Assembly (NCBI RefSeq): GCF_900112795.1 | Contig: NZ_FONA01000019.1 | Location: forward strand, 33,071 to 97,070 | Length of the DNA stretch: 64,000 nt | Source of the DNA: Thermophagus xiamenensis | GTDB lineage: Bacteria > Bacteroidota > Bacteroidia > Bacteroidales > Marinilabiliaceae | Direction: 5' to 3' | In this document: positions 28,975 through 37,576 of the stretch, in pieces | Position numbering within the stretch: the first letter of the stretch is position 1 | How the letters are laid out: each line of letters starts with the position of its first letter | The notes under the pieces: model-generated | What the model was told of the DNA's origin: nothing | What the model saw: only the letters and a program-made list of their open reading frames with translations | Database searches by the model: none | Position numbers and translations under genes: made by a program

Positions 28975-29162
28975 TTGATACTGGAATTTTTATTGAGTTT
29001 TTAAGAGCAAAAGACAAAACAAAGACTCAACTGTATCAAATCGCTGATGAAGATATATCCCTATCAGCAATTACTTTAAATCTCTCATTGTCATGCTCGT
29101 TTCATCCCTACATTTTTTTGGCTAACTTTGAAGTCATAGAGCATCGGAACTATTGCAGATAA
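28968..29162 (+). pseudogene. Truncated VapC-like PIN-domain toxin
   Basis: MVVDTGIFIEFLRAKDKTKT followed by DEDISLSAITL matches the first third of a PIN-domain ribonuclease: Asp4 in the VDTGIFIEF strand is the first catalytic acid, and SAITL is the segment just before the second acidic residue (usually SAITxYEL). Here the sequence departs right after TLN, and the remaining frame to 29162 is unrelated (CSFHPYIFLANF). The departure coincides with repeat sequence at 29086-29107. The start at 28968 (ATGGTAG) overlaps the antitoxin stop; the alternative at 28953 is longer but less like VapC. The product should be inactive. Confidence 0.75.
29086..29160 (-). mobile_element. Fragment of the GAAACGAGCATG repeat inside vapC
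   Basis: Bases 29086-29107 are the exact reverse complement of 33975-33996, 22 bases spanning the conserved GGATGAAACGAGCATG end of the dispersed repeat module. The following ~50 bases do not match a known copy closely. It lies exactly where homology to PIN domains stops. Confidence 0.6.
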
Positions 29163-29225
29163 AGTTCATTTTACCCGTAAACAACGGGAATATAAAATAT
29201 TAGTTATAGTCATAATCGACTTATT

Positions 29226-29432
29226 CGCATGCCTCGATGTGACGCAATCGCATGCTTCGATGCGACGCAATCACATGCTTCGATGTGACACAATCGCATG
29301 CTTCGATGCGACGCAATCGCATGCTTCGATGTGATGCAATCGCATGCTTCGATGTGATGCAATCACATGCTTCGATGTGACGCAATCGCATGCCTCGATG
29401 CGACACAATCGCATGCTTCGAGGTGACTCGTT
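29226..29432. repeat. 23-bp tandem repeat array, nine units
   Basis: Nine head-to-tail units of exactly 23 bases start at 29226, 29249, 29272, 29295, 29318, 29341, 29364, 29387 and 29410. The consensus is CGCATGCTTCGATGYGACGCAAT. Nearly all variation is C/T or G/A, in the CG/CA, GCG/GTG and ACG/ATG/ACA steps. There are no spacers, so it is not CRISPR. Each unit contains GCATGC and a near-palindrome around GATGCGACGCAATC. A diverged array of the same unit, on the opposite strand, is at 63668-63780. Confidence 0.9.
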
Positions 29433-29533
29433 CGGCTGAAATGAGCCCGGCGCTCAAGGTTTGCTATAAGAAGGAAATGTATAAGCTTAAACCATGTGCA
29501 TTTCATTGCGCACAATGAATTAAATCTTTTCGG

Positions 29534-30703
29534 ATGACACACAAACAAAAAAGTACCGGCTTTAAGACATTAGATGTTTTCCTGATTTCGTTAACCCATC
29601 ATATTCATGACATATATACTTCGTTTCCGGCGCCGATTCAGGTGTTATTAATGGAAAAACTGTCTATCAACTATACTCTTTTCGGGTTGTTATCGGTGAT
29701 TCAGAGGATGCCAACCCTGTTGAATCCGTTTGTTGGTATATTGGCCGACAAAGTAAGAATCCGCTACCTGATGATAGTGGCGCCCTCGCTGACGGCCATA
29801 TCGATGAGTCTGATAGGACTGGCCCCCTCCTATTCCTTTTTAGTTATAATGATGTTAGTATCAGGCATTAGTTCAACCATGTTTCATGTTCCCACGCCGG
29901 TAATGATAAGACATATAGCCGGTAACAGAACCGGCCGGGGCATGAGCTTCTATATGGTAGGTGGTGAGCTGGCCCGCACCCTCGGACCGGTGGTTATATT
30001 GGGCGCCATCGATTTATGGGGTCTGGAAGGTACTTTCCGGTTAATTCCGGCCGGAATATTGGCTTCGTTAATACTGTTTTTCCGCTTTAGACATGTAGAC
30101 CTAAGGAAAAAAATTTCAAAGGATAGTCACCAAAACAACAGATACCTGAAGACATTAAAACAGTACCTGCCGGTGTTGCTGATTATAGGAAGTATCACAC
30201 TTACCCGCGGCTTTATGAAAAGTTGTCTTACTTACTATTTGCCGGGTTATCTGGAAAGCACCGGCTCATCCCGCTGGATGGCCGGTATCTCATTATCGGT
30301 AATATTTTTATCGGGAACAGTCGGCACCTTTCTTTCAGGCACCATATCCGATTTCATAGGTCGCAGGAATACGCTGTTGATTGTATCCGTAGTTTCCCCA
30401 CTGTTAATGGGTCTGTTTATTCTGGCCAAAGGGGCTTATACACTTCCTCTGCTTATTGTCATGGGCTTCTTTCTACTGGCTCCGACACCGGTATTTCTGG
30501 CCATCATCAACAGCCTGAAAACCGACCACCTGCCTTTTGTGAACGGACTTTATATGACCAGTAACTTTTTGTTCAACTCCATTACAACCCTTGCCACGGG
30601 TTACGGCTTCGACCATTTCGGTCATCAAACCACATTCATTTTTGCAGCTTTGGCAGCCTTTTTGGCCATTCCTGCAGCCTTAAACATCAACAAAATTCAC
30701 TAA
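29534..30703 (+). CDS. MFS transporter, fosmidomycin-resistance-like
   Basis: A 389-residue inner-membrane secondary transporter with twelve hydrophobic segments in two halves. LLSVIQRMPTLLNPFVGILADKVRIR (about 49-77) holds the MFS loop 2-3 motif, and GTFLSGTISDFIGRRNTLLI is its equivalent in the second half. The overall pattern is like Fsr and related export proteins; the substrate is unknown. It runs convergent to nadC, and the two stop codons overlap by four bases (CTAA, 30700-30703). The 23-bp repeat array lies about 100 bases upstream. Confidence 0.85.
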   Translation: MTHKQKSTGFKTLDVFLISLTHHIHDIYTSFPAPIQVLLMEKLSINYTLFGLLSVIQRMPTLLNPFVGILADKVRIRYLMIVAPSLTAISMSLIGLAPSYSFLVIMMLVSGISSTMFHVPTPVMIRHIAGNRTGRGMSFYMVGGELARTLGPVVILGAIDLWGLEGTFRLIPAGILASLILFFRFRHVDLRKKISKDSHQNNRYLKTLKQYLPVLLIIGSITLTRGFMKSCLTYYLPGYLESTGSSRWMAGISLSVIFLSGTVGTFLSGTISDFIGRRNTLLIVSVVSPLLMGLFILAKGAYTLPLLIVMGFFLLAPTPVFLAIINSLKTDHLPFVNGLYMTSNFLFNSITTLATGYGFDHFGHQTTFIFAALAAFLAIPAALNINKIH

Positions 30704-31548
30704 ATGGCTTTAAGGCTCATATCCAGGCTGCGGATATGATGCGTCAAAGCCCCTACCGATATATAATCTACCCCGCATTCGGCATAGCTTCGGATGGTTT
30801 CTTTGGTGATACCTCCGGAAGATTCTGTCTCATACTTGCCATCGATCAGCTTCACCGCTTCACGAGTGGTTTGGGGATCGAAATTATCGAGCATAATACG
30901 GTCAACCCCTCCAACTTTCAGTACTTGGTGTAACTCATCCATGTTACGGACTTCTATCTCTATCTTTAGGCTTTTACCAAGTTTCTTTAAATATTCATGA
31001 GTGGTTTTAATAGCTTTTTCTATTCCCCCGGCAAAATCGACATGGTTATCTTTAAGCATAATCATATCATAGAGGCCCATACGGTGATTTTGACCACCAC
31101 CAATTCTGACAGCTTCTTTTTCGAGCAGACGCATCCCGGGCGTGGTTTTCCGAGTATCTAAAATTTTGGTATTAGTACCTTCCAAAAGTTTAACATACTT
31201 ACGCGTTTGTGTAGCTATGCCACTCATCCGCTGCATGATGTTCAGCACCAACCTTTCAGCTTTTAGCAGGGTTAGCACTTTCCCTTTCACGGTAAAAGCC
31301 ACATCGCCGGGTTTCACCAACGTGCCGTCACTTAATATTGGGGTTATCTCTATATCCGGTTCCAGATGACGAAACACTTCAAAGGCTACCTCAACCCCGG
31401 CCAAAACGCCCGTTTCCTTAACCAAAAGCTGTACTTTACCTTCTGCTTCGGCAGGTATACAAGCCTGCGACGAGTGGTCGCCATCTCCCACATCCTCATT
31501 CAATGCATTTGTGATAAATGTTTTCAGGTATTCGTTGTTCATTCGCAT
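30700..31548 (-). CDS. nadC: Nicotinate-nucleotide diphosphorylase (carboxylating)
   Basis: Quinolinate phosphoribosyltransferase of de novo NAD synthesis, 282 residues, cytoplasmic. LNEDVGDGDHSS near the N-terminus, LNIMQRMSGIAT (about 112-123), ILDTRKTTPGMR (about 138-149), GGGQNHRMGLYDMIMLKDNH (about 161-180) and SSGGITKETIRSYAECGVD are family hallmarks that bind quinolinate and PRPP. The start is MRMNNEYL or MNNEYL. The upstream sequence, read on the minus strand (AAGTAAGTAAACC then TTATGCGAATGAAC), matches the end of the dispersed repeat, so the start codon lies inside repeat sequence. Confidence 0.97.
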   Translation of the reverse strand: MRMNNEYLKTFITNALNEDVGDGDHSSQACIPAEAEGKVQLLVKETGVLAGVEVAFEVFRHLEPDIEITPILSDGTLVKPGDVAFTVKGKVLTLLKAERLVLNIMQRMSGIATQTRKYVKLLEGTNTKILDTRKTTPGMRLLEKEAVRIGGGQNHRMGLYDMIMLKDNHVDFAGGIEKAIKTTHEYLKKLGKSLKIEIEVRNMDELHQVLKVGGVDRIMLDNFDPQTTREAVKLIDGKYETESSGGITKETIRSYAECGVDYISVGALTHHIRSLDMSLKAI

Positions 31549-31555
31549 AAGGTTT

Positions 31556-32747
31556 ACTTACTTCTTTGATATATTGATTTTTAAATTAGTTATTAGTGGT
31601 TAGTCGTTAGTGATTAGTCAATAGTCGTTAGTGGTTAGTGGTTAGTGATTAGTATTTAGTTCCAATTTATCTTCTGTTAGCCGATAACGTCTTATCCCTA
31701 CCAATCAATTTATTAAACACCTAAACACCAAAACATAAACGCATTAGCACATCAGCACATTAACAAATCAGCACATCAATCTCGTCAATCCCTTCAATCT
31801 CTTCAATCTAATAACCTAATGGCCTAAAGGCCTATCGGCCTTTTCAGCCTGTGCACTTCTGCCTCAGTGTTTATACACATCTTTTCTGGCAAAAGCCGCC
31901 ATGCTCGTTTCATTCGCATAAAATTAGCTTATACAATTAATTTAAAGTTTATCACATCCACCGCTCACCCCTTAATCCCCTAAAGGGGAAATACCCAACC
32001 CGCAAACATTAAAATCAAAAAATTCCTCTTCTGCCTTCTGCCTGTGCACTTCTGCCTGTGTCGTTTATACACATCTTTTGTGGCAAAAGCCCCCATGCTC
32101 GTTTCATTCGAAAATATTAAATATTTAGTTCCAATTTATCTTCAGTTAGCCGATAACGTCTTATCCCTATCAATCAATTTAATAAACACCAAACATCAAC
32201 GCAATAGCACATCAGCACATTAACAAATCAGCACATCAATCTAGTCAATCCCCTCAATCTAATAACCTATTGGCCTAAAGGCCTATCGGCCTTTTCAGCC
32301 TGTGCACTTCTGCCTCAGAGTTTTATACATGTTCTTTTGTAGAAAAAAGTCGCCAGATTCGTTTCATTCGCATAAAATTAGCTTATACAATTAATTTAAA
32401 GTTTATCACATCCACCGCTCACCCCTTAATCCCCTAAAGGGGAAATACCCAACCCGCAAACATTAAAATCAAAAAATTCCTCTTCTGCCTTCTGCCTGTG
32501 CACTTCTGCCTCTGTCGTTTATACACATCTTTTGTGGCAAAAGCCCCCAGGCTCGTTTCATTCGAAAATATTAAATATTTAGTTCCAATTTATCTTCAGT
32601 TAGCCGATAACGTCTTATCCCTATCAATCAATTTAATAAACACCAAACATCAACGCATTAGCACATCAGCACATTAACAAATCAGCACATCAATCCCCTC
32701 AATCTAATAGCCTATTCGCCTAACAACCTAAAGGCCAAATGGCCCAA
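31556..32747. repeat. 1.2-kb composite repeat block with a ~454-bp tandem duplication
   Basis: Begins with the TTTACTTACTTCTTTGATATATTGATTTTTAAATTAGT-type edge near the nadC start, then heptamers (31585-31660), the CCGATAACGTC module at 31682, and octamers. A unit of about 454 bases is then repeated: CGATAACGTC recurs at 32151 and 32605, and AAATTAGCTTATACAATT recurs at 31921 and 32375. It also contains TGTGCACTTCTGCCT and TGGCAAAAGCC..CCATGCTCGTTTCATTCG elements. The block ends directly at the DUF4783 stop codon. No gene inside. Confidence 0.88.
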
Positions 32748-33158
32748 TCACTCCTGTTTCTCAATCCTGATTTGATGTATGAGGGGACGATTTTCTTTAC
32801 CGGTTTTCACCAAAAAGTAGATTCGATAATGCTCATTGATACATTTGTATTCACCGATGGCAAAGGTAGCACTTTGACGTGTTCCATAATGCAGCACCTG
32901 AAAGGATGAGACCTTATTGTCGGCAAAAAAATTTTTCAGGATGAAATGAGCCTGTTCTTTGCTGAAGATACCCGATTCACCGGGAAGTACCAACTCTATT
33001 TTGTCGTTCAGGTATGGCGTTAGACGTGTAACGTCACCCTTTCTGACGGCCTCCACCACCTGAGGGGGCAAGGGGGCTTGCCGAACGCCCTGGGACAATA
33101 ACCACCACGGGGTCAGCAAAAAAATCACAAATGGCAGAAGTTGTTTTATCTTTTCCAT
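32748..33158 (-). CDS. DUF4783-family exported protein
   Basis: A 136-residue protein with a signal peptide (LLPFVIFLLTPWWLLSQG) and a single NTF2-like/SnoaL-type domain: VVEAVRKGDVTRLTPYLNDKIEL, then FSKEQAHFILKNFF and a strand-rich C-terminal half (YRIYFLVKTG). It matches DUF4783, usually found beside nadC in Bacteroidota. Its function is unknown; it acts in the periplasm or as an envelope protein. The repeat block lies exactly between its stop codon and nadC, so the two probably formed one operon before the block expanded. Confidence 0.8.
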   Translation of the reverse strand: MEKIKQLLPFVIFLLTPWWLLSQGVRQAPLPPQVVEAVRKGDVTRLTPYLNDKIELVLPGESGIFSKEQAHFILKNFFADNKVSSFQVLHYGTRQSATFAIGEYKCINEHYRIYFLVKTGKENRPLIHQIRIEKQE

Positions 33159-33295
33159 ATTTGATAAATATTGGGTTCTCTATCCTTGCCGACGCACCGC
33201 TCATCATCCAGATTTCACTTTCAGACCATATCATTAAAACATTTTTCGTGTCCGCATCCCCACTTTACGCCTGCAAAATAACCATAAAGGCTATA

Positions 33296-33303
33296 CAAAA
33301 GTA
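33296..33303 (-). promoter_or_regulatory. Candidate -7 box TACTTTTG of the DUF4783/nadC unit
   Basis: Reading the minus strand, TACTTTTG fits TAnnTTTG and has a TTTTTG about 22 bases upstream, near -33 spacing. It would give a leader of about 130 bases before the DUF4783 ATG. Confidence 0.4.
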
Positions 33304-33456
33304 AAAGATTGCAAAAACTAAACCACAAAAACTAAACTCTTTTTTGGAATACGAAAAAATGGTGCTTTGGTTTTCACTTACGCAAAATTATTCTATTAAA
33401 TGTAACAACTTAAAAGGGAATCTTTTCAGGAAGAAGTTAATATTCGATTCTCTTGC

Positions 33457-33464
33457 TATCTTTG
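33457..33464 (+). promoter_or_regulatory. Candidate -7 box TATCTTTG
   Basis: A plus-strand TAnnTTTG match immediately before the repeat block and about 615 bases ahead of the permease gene. If used, the transcript would begin with the whole repeat block. No clear -33 box. Confidence 0.3.
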
Positions 33465-33485
33465 CAATACAAAATGTCCGGAGGC

Positions 33486-34079
33486 AGAAGTGCACAGGCA
33501 GAAAAGGCCACTAGGCCAATAGGTCAATAGGCTATTAGGTTGTTAGATAATGAGATTGAAGAGATTGAGGTGATTGATGTGATTGATGTACTAAATAGAC
33601 AATTGACTAACGACTAACCACTAATCACTAACCACTAACGACTATTGACTAACCACTAATGACTATTTTTAAGAACCAATATATCAATAAAATAAGTAAA
33701 TTTTATACGAATGAAACGAGCATGGCGGCTGTTGCCACAAAAGGACATGTATAAACGACACAGGCAGAAAAGGCCACTAGGCCAATAGGTCAATAGGCTA
33801 TTAGGTTGTTAGATAATGAGATTGAAGAGATTGAGGTGATTGATGTGATTGATGTACTAAATAGACAATTGACTAACGACTAACCACTAATCACTAACCA
33901 CTAACGACTATTGACTAACCACTAATGACTATTTTTAAGAACCAATATATCAATAAAGTAAGTAAATTTTATACGGATGAAACGAGCATGACAATGATAG
34001 ATTTTCACAAAAGAGAATGTATAAAACTCTTTGTCATGCGAGTTCCATCCGACCAATGATTTAAGTAAATTTTATACGA
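33486..34079. repeat. Composite repeat block with 266-bp tandem duplication
   Basis: AGGCAGAAAAGGCCACTAGG occurs at 33496 and again at 33762, and the following octamer-like, GATTGATGTGATTGATG and heptamer-complement (TAACCACTAA) stretches and the ATATATCAATAAAATAAG and TTTTATACGAATGAAACGAGCATG segments repeat with it, a 266-base period. The orientation is inverted relative to the 31.6-32.7 kb block. The second copy ends in the 33970-34079 module, whose last bases (ATACGAATGAA) supply the start codon of the next gene. Confidence 0.88.
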
Positions 34080-35324
34080 ATGAATTTGGAACTCTTTATC
34101 GCCAACAGGATTCGCACCGGGGGTATCTCAGGCAAAAGGCTTGCGCAACCGGTGGTAAAGGTGTCTATTGCCGGAATTATCATCGGCATGGTGGTTATGC
34201 TCATCTCTATAGCTACCGGTATGGGGTTCCAGAAGGAAATTCGGGAAAAGATTATCGGTTTCGGCAGTCATATTCAGGTGGTAAGCTATGACTTTAACCT
34301 TAGCTACGAAACCAATCCTATCAATCGGGACTCGTTACTGGAAAAACAACTTTCTGAAGTCCCGGGGATACTTCATATTCAACGCTTTGCCACCAAACCC
34401 GGAATACTGAAAACCAATAACCAAATGCAGGGAATGATATTGAGGGGGGTAGGTCCGGAATTCGACTGGTCTTTCTTCCGAACCATCATTAAAGAAGGGG
34501 ATACTTTGACACTGAGTGATGATAAAACCTCTTCAGGAATTCTTATTTCCGACGATGTGGCTAAGATGCTTCAACTGAAAGTGGGTGATAAGGCGCCAAT
34601 GTATTTTTTTGAAGACCAAATCAGAGCCAGAAATTTCAGAGTGGCAGGAATCTTCGACAGTAACCTGCCCGACCTGGATAAGACTTTTATCCTTTGTGAC
34701 ATCCGGCAGGTGCAGCGTCTTAACAACTGGAGCTACAACCAGATTGCCGGTTATGAACTGCTGGCCCAAGACTTTGAAAACATCATGGAAACAGGTGCTA
34801 TGGTCGCTGATGTGGTGGCCGGTTACATCTCTCCCGACGGTGCCATGCTCAGAACACGAACCATTCAGCAAACTCAACCCCAAATATTCGGCTGGCTCGA
34901 CCTGCTCGACATGAATATCGCCGTTATCATCGGACTCATCGTCCTCGTCGCCGGTTTCAACATGATTACCGGACTGCTCATCCTAATCCTCGAACGTACC
35001 AACATGATTGGCATCCTAAAAGCTATGGGTCTGGCCGACTGGCCTCTACGTAAAGTGTTCCTCACCCTGGCCTCTCACATCGCCCTCAAAGGTCTCTTCT
35101 GGGGTAACCTCGCCGGCCTAACCTTCTGCATGCTTCAAAAACAGTTCGGTATTATTAAACTAAATCCCGAAAACTATTTCCTCGAAACCGTTCCCATCCA
35201 CCTCACCTGGACCTCCATCCTTCTCCTAAACGCCGGCGCCATCCTCGCCATCTTCCTTATGATGCTCGGCCCATCCTACCTCGCCGCTAAAATATCGCCC
35301 GTAAAGGCGATTAGGTTTGAGTAG
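34080..35324 (+). CDS. ABC transporter permease, LolC/E-MacB (FtsX) family
   Basis: A 414-residue inner-membrane protein with the MacB/FtsX layout: short cytoplasmic N-terminus, TM1 (VSIAGIIIGMVVMLISIATGMG, split here across about residues 30-51), a large periplasmic domain (about 55-260), and three C-terminal helices (MNIAVIIGLIVLVAGFNMITGLL, then LKGLFWGNLAGLTF and a final helix near 385-405) ending SPVKAIRFE. In Bacteroidota such stand-alone permeases are annotated as lipoprotein-releasing or cell-division transport proteins; the ATPase partner is not here. Its ATG lies inside the last bases of the intergenic repeat. Confidence 0.88.
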   Translation: MNLELFIANRIRTGGISGKRLAQPVVKVSIAGIIIGMVVMLISIATGMGFQKEIREKIIGFGSHIQVVSYDFNLSYETNPINRDSLLEKQLSEVPGILHIQRFATKPGILKTNNQMQGMILRGVGPEFDWSFFRTIIKEGDTLTLSDDKTSSGILISDDVAKMLQLKVGDKAPMYFFEDQIRARNFRVAGIFDSNLPDLDKTFILCDIRQVQRLNNWSYNQIAGYELLAQDFENIMETGAMVADVVAGYISPDGAMLRTRTIQQTQPQIFGWLDLLDMNIAVIIGLIVLVAGFNMITGLLILILERTNMIGILKAMGLADWPLRKVFLTLASHIALKGLFWGNLAGLTFCMLQKQFGIIKLNPENYFLETVPIHLTWTSILLLNAGAILAIFLMMLGPSYLAAKISPVKAIRFE

Positions 35325-35445
35325 AGACAGCGGAGATATCACAAACTAGCAAATCCATTAAAATCGGCTTATTCACAACTTGTTAATTTAACCAGACTTT
35401 AACAGACCCGCCTAAAATAGAAAAAAAATCATACGTCCTCCTAAC

Positions 35446-36555
35446 CTATAATAATGATTCAATAACATCAGAATATTCCTTAGAAATTTTACTCCAAGTA
35501 TATTTTCGGTTTGCAATCTGTTTCATTTTATCCCTATTTTTTTCCAATACATCATTGGAGGCTTTGGTTAAAGCTTGATTTAAACTTGTTGCATCCTTAA
35601 AAAAAATTGCACAACCCTCTGTCGTTTCCCTATTTGTAGGTACATCAAAGGAAAAAATTGCTAATCTCAAATGCATTGCTTCCACCAAACTTGGTGCAGT
35701 TCCACAGAAAGAATGAGAATGAATATAACAAAACGCATTGCCACGAATATAATCCAATTCTTTCTTATCGTATATAGCATCAAGCAAAATCATGTTTGGA
35801 TGATCCTGATACTTTCTTTTAAGTTTTCTTCCATACTCAGAAATTTCCCAATTTGAGATTAAAACAATTTGAAATTGTGAAAAATTCTCGAATGCCTCTA
35901 AAACTATATGTATATTGTTGTCTATCTGTGCACGAGAAACACTGACAGCATACTTCTTCGGAAGAAAAGAATATTTTCTGGCGTATTTTTCATCATTTCT
36001 ATCAATAAAGTGTACATGATCTCCCCCATATCTTATTACTTGGGATTCTGCATTGAAGTTTAACTTAAGACTCTTTCTATACTCCTCATTATCTGCAATA
36101 TTGACATCTGAAAAAGAAGACGCAACTTTATGGTTTAATTTTGCCCACTTTTTTTGAAATGAGTTTAATTTTGGTCGATCCCATTCGTTTAAACCACCAT
36201 GATTAACAATAACTTTGGTCTTAAAAAAAAGTTTTAGAGGTATTATAATACCAGAACCAACAGGACTTAAATACAATATAATATCTGAGGATACAAGAGC
36301 CCGGCAAAAAGTTATAAAATCGTAGAACAAACCAGAAAAGCCACTGGCATCTATATTAAGGTACTTTAATTTAGCACCATAATATTCTTTTTTTCTTTCT
36401 GAATACTTCTTTGCGTTACAATAAACTGTTATTTCATATTTCTCTGAAAGATTTTGGCAAAGAAAATCAGCGAGGGTTTCAAAACCTCCATATTTTGCCG
36501 GAACTCCATGTGTCCCTATAATATGTAATTTTTTTCTATTCAAGGTACCCGACAT
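35446..36555 (-). CDS. Glycosyltransferase with DUF1972 N-terminus (GT4-like)
   Basis: A 369-residue cytoplasmic or membrane-associated glycosyltransferase. IIGTHGVPAKYGGFETLADF near the N-terminus is the DUF1972 signature found in rhamnosyl- and related transferases, and SLVEAMHLRLAIFSFDVPTNRET (about 291-313) is the E-x7-E-type donor-sugar region of a GT-B fold. It is the last gene of the minus-strand polysaccharide locus and overlaps the RmlD-like gene by 20 bases, so the two are coupled. Confidence 0.85.
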   Translation of the reverse strand: MSGTLNRKKLHIIGTHGVPAKYGGFETLADFLCQNLSEKYEITVYCNAKKYSERKKEYYGAKLKYLNIDASGFSGLFYDFITFCRALVSSDIILYLSPVGSGIIIPLKLFFKTKVIVNHGGLNEWDRPKLNSFQKKWAKLNHKVASSFSDVNIADNEEYRKSLKLNFNAESQVIRYGGDHVHFIDRNDEKYARKYSFLPKKYAVSVSRAQIDNNIHIVLEAFENFSQFQIVLISNWEISEYGRKLKRKYQDHPNMILLDAIYDKKELDYIRGNAFCYIHSHSFCGTAPSLVEAMHLRLAIFSFDVPTNRETTEGCAIFFKDATSLNQALTKASNDVLEKNRDKMKQIANRKYTWSKISKEYSDVIESLL

Positions 36556-37438
36556 AATAATTTTCTATATATTCTTTCAATGCAACTTTCCAATTACGCA
36601 TTTTATTGATTCCCCTTAAGTCCAATTTCTTCGTAATTAATCTTTCGGAAGCAGGTCGTTCTGCAAAATAAACATCCTTGAAATAATCTGAACTAACAGT
36701 TGTAATCTTAATATCATTTTCTTTCCCCAGAATTTGCAATAATTCTTTAGCCACTTCTAATCTGCTCGTTTGTCCTCCACAGACACAATTATAGAGCCCC
36801 CAAAATTCCTTTTTTATTAATTCTTTAACAGTTCTGGCAAAGTCATGAGTATAAGTGGGTGTTCCATCCTTATCATTTACAATAAAAAGTTCCCTTTTCC
36901 CTTCTTTTAATTGCTTCATGAGCTTTTGAATAAACTTTTTATCCTTTTTTGGTCCAGAGCCCATCATCCATCCTGCACGACAGACCAGGTAACGTTTGGC
37001 ATTTTCGACCACAAATCGCTCACCCATATATTTTGACCGCGCATAAACACCTAAAGGATTAGGGATATCCCAATCATCATAAAACTCTTTTTTCCCATCA
37101 AAAATTCCGGCCGTACTTATATAAAGTATAGGAATATTAAGAGAATTAGCTATATAAACTGCATTTTCTACGGCCAAAGTATTAGTTACATAAGTTTCAT
37201 CAGGATTTTTTTCACAAAATTCTAAATCTGTATATGCACCTAAATGAAACAAGTAATCAGGATTAAATTTTTCAACATCCTTTTTGTATAAATCGAAATC
37301 TCTAAAATCTAGGTATGACAACCAATCTTCGTTAACATCTTTATCTGTACACTTTAATTCATACTCGTCCTTAAATTGAGTATAAAAAGCTTCACCCAAC
37401 ATACCTCCGCAACCTGCGATGTAAATTTTTTTTTTCAT
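36536..37438 (-). CDS. RmlD-like sugar-nucleotide SDR (dTDP-4-dehydrorhamnose reductase family)
   Basis: A 300-residue extended SDR. IAGCGGMLGEAFY (7-19) is the cofactor loop, LFHLGAYTDLEFCEKNPDE (about 64-82) matches the RmlD HxAAYTxVDxAE pattern with changes, and YARSKYMGE (about 131-139) gives YxxxK. RmlD-like proteins reduce the 4-keto group of an activated deoxysugar. No rmlA, rmlB or rmlC occurs in the window, so the precise sugar is open. It overlaps the following glycosyltransferase gene by 20 bases. Confidence 0.8.
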   Translation of the reverse strand: MKKKIYIAGCGGMLGEAFYTQFKDEYELKCTDKDVNEDWLSYLDFRDFDLYKKDVEKFNPDYLFHLGAYTDLEFCEKNPDETYVTNTLAVENAVYIANSLNIPILYISTAGIFDGKKEFYDDWDIPNPLGVYARSKYMGERFVVENAKRYLVCRAGWMMGSGPKKDKKFIQKLMKQLKEGKRELFIVNDKDGTPTYTHDFARTVKELIKKEFWGLYNCVCGGQTSRLEVAKELLQILGKENDIKITTVSSDYFKDVYFAERPASERLITKKLDLRGINKMRNWKVALKEYIENYYVGYLE

Positions 37439-37576
37439 TTCTCATTAATTTTATATTATCAAATTCCTTAACTTCTATAAATTTCAAATAAGGTTCTGAA
37501 AATCCAGAATCCATATATCTTTTCTATAAAAATCATGAACAATAATATATTCTGCTCATAACTTGGGCAACAATTA

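Noticed and set aside
29226..29432. CRISPR array
   Set aside because: Units are contiguous with no spacers, and no cas genes are in the window.
29221..29457. Open frames through the 23-bp array that look like a repeated Cys/His protein
   Set aside because: They arise because the repeat lacks stops in several frames; the unit is not a multiple of three, so the coding pattern changes frame each unit.
34031..34291. Plus-strand frame overlapping the permease start
   Set aside because: It begins in the repeat and overlaps the permease gene in another frame.
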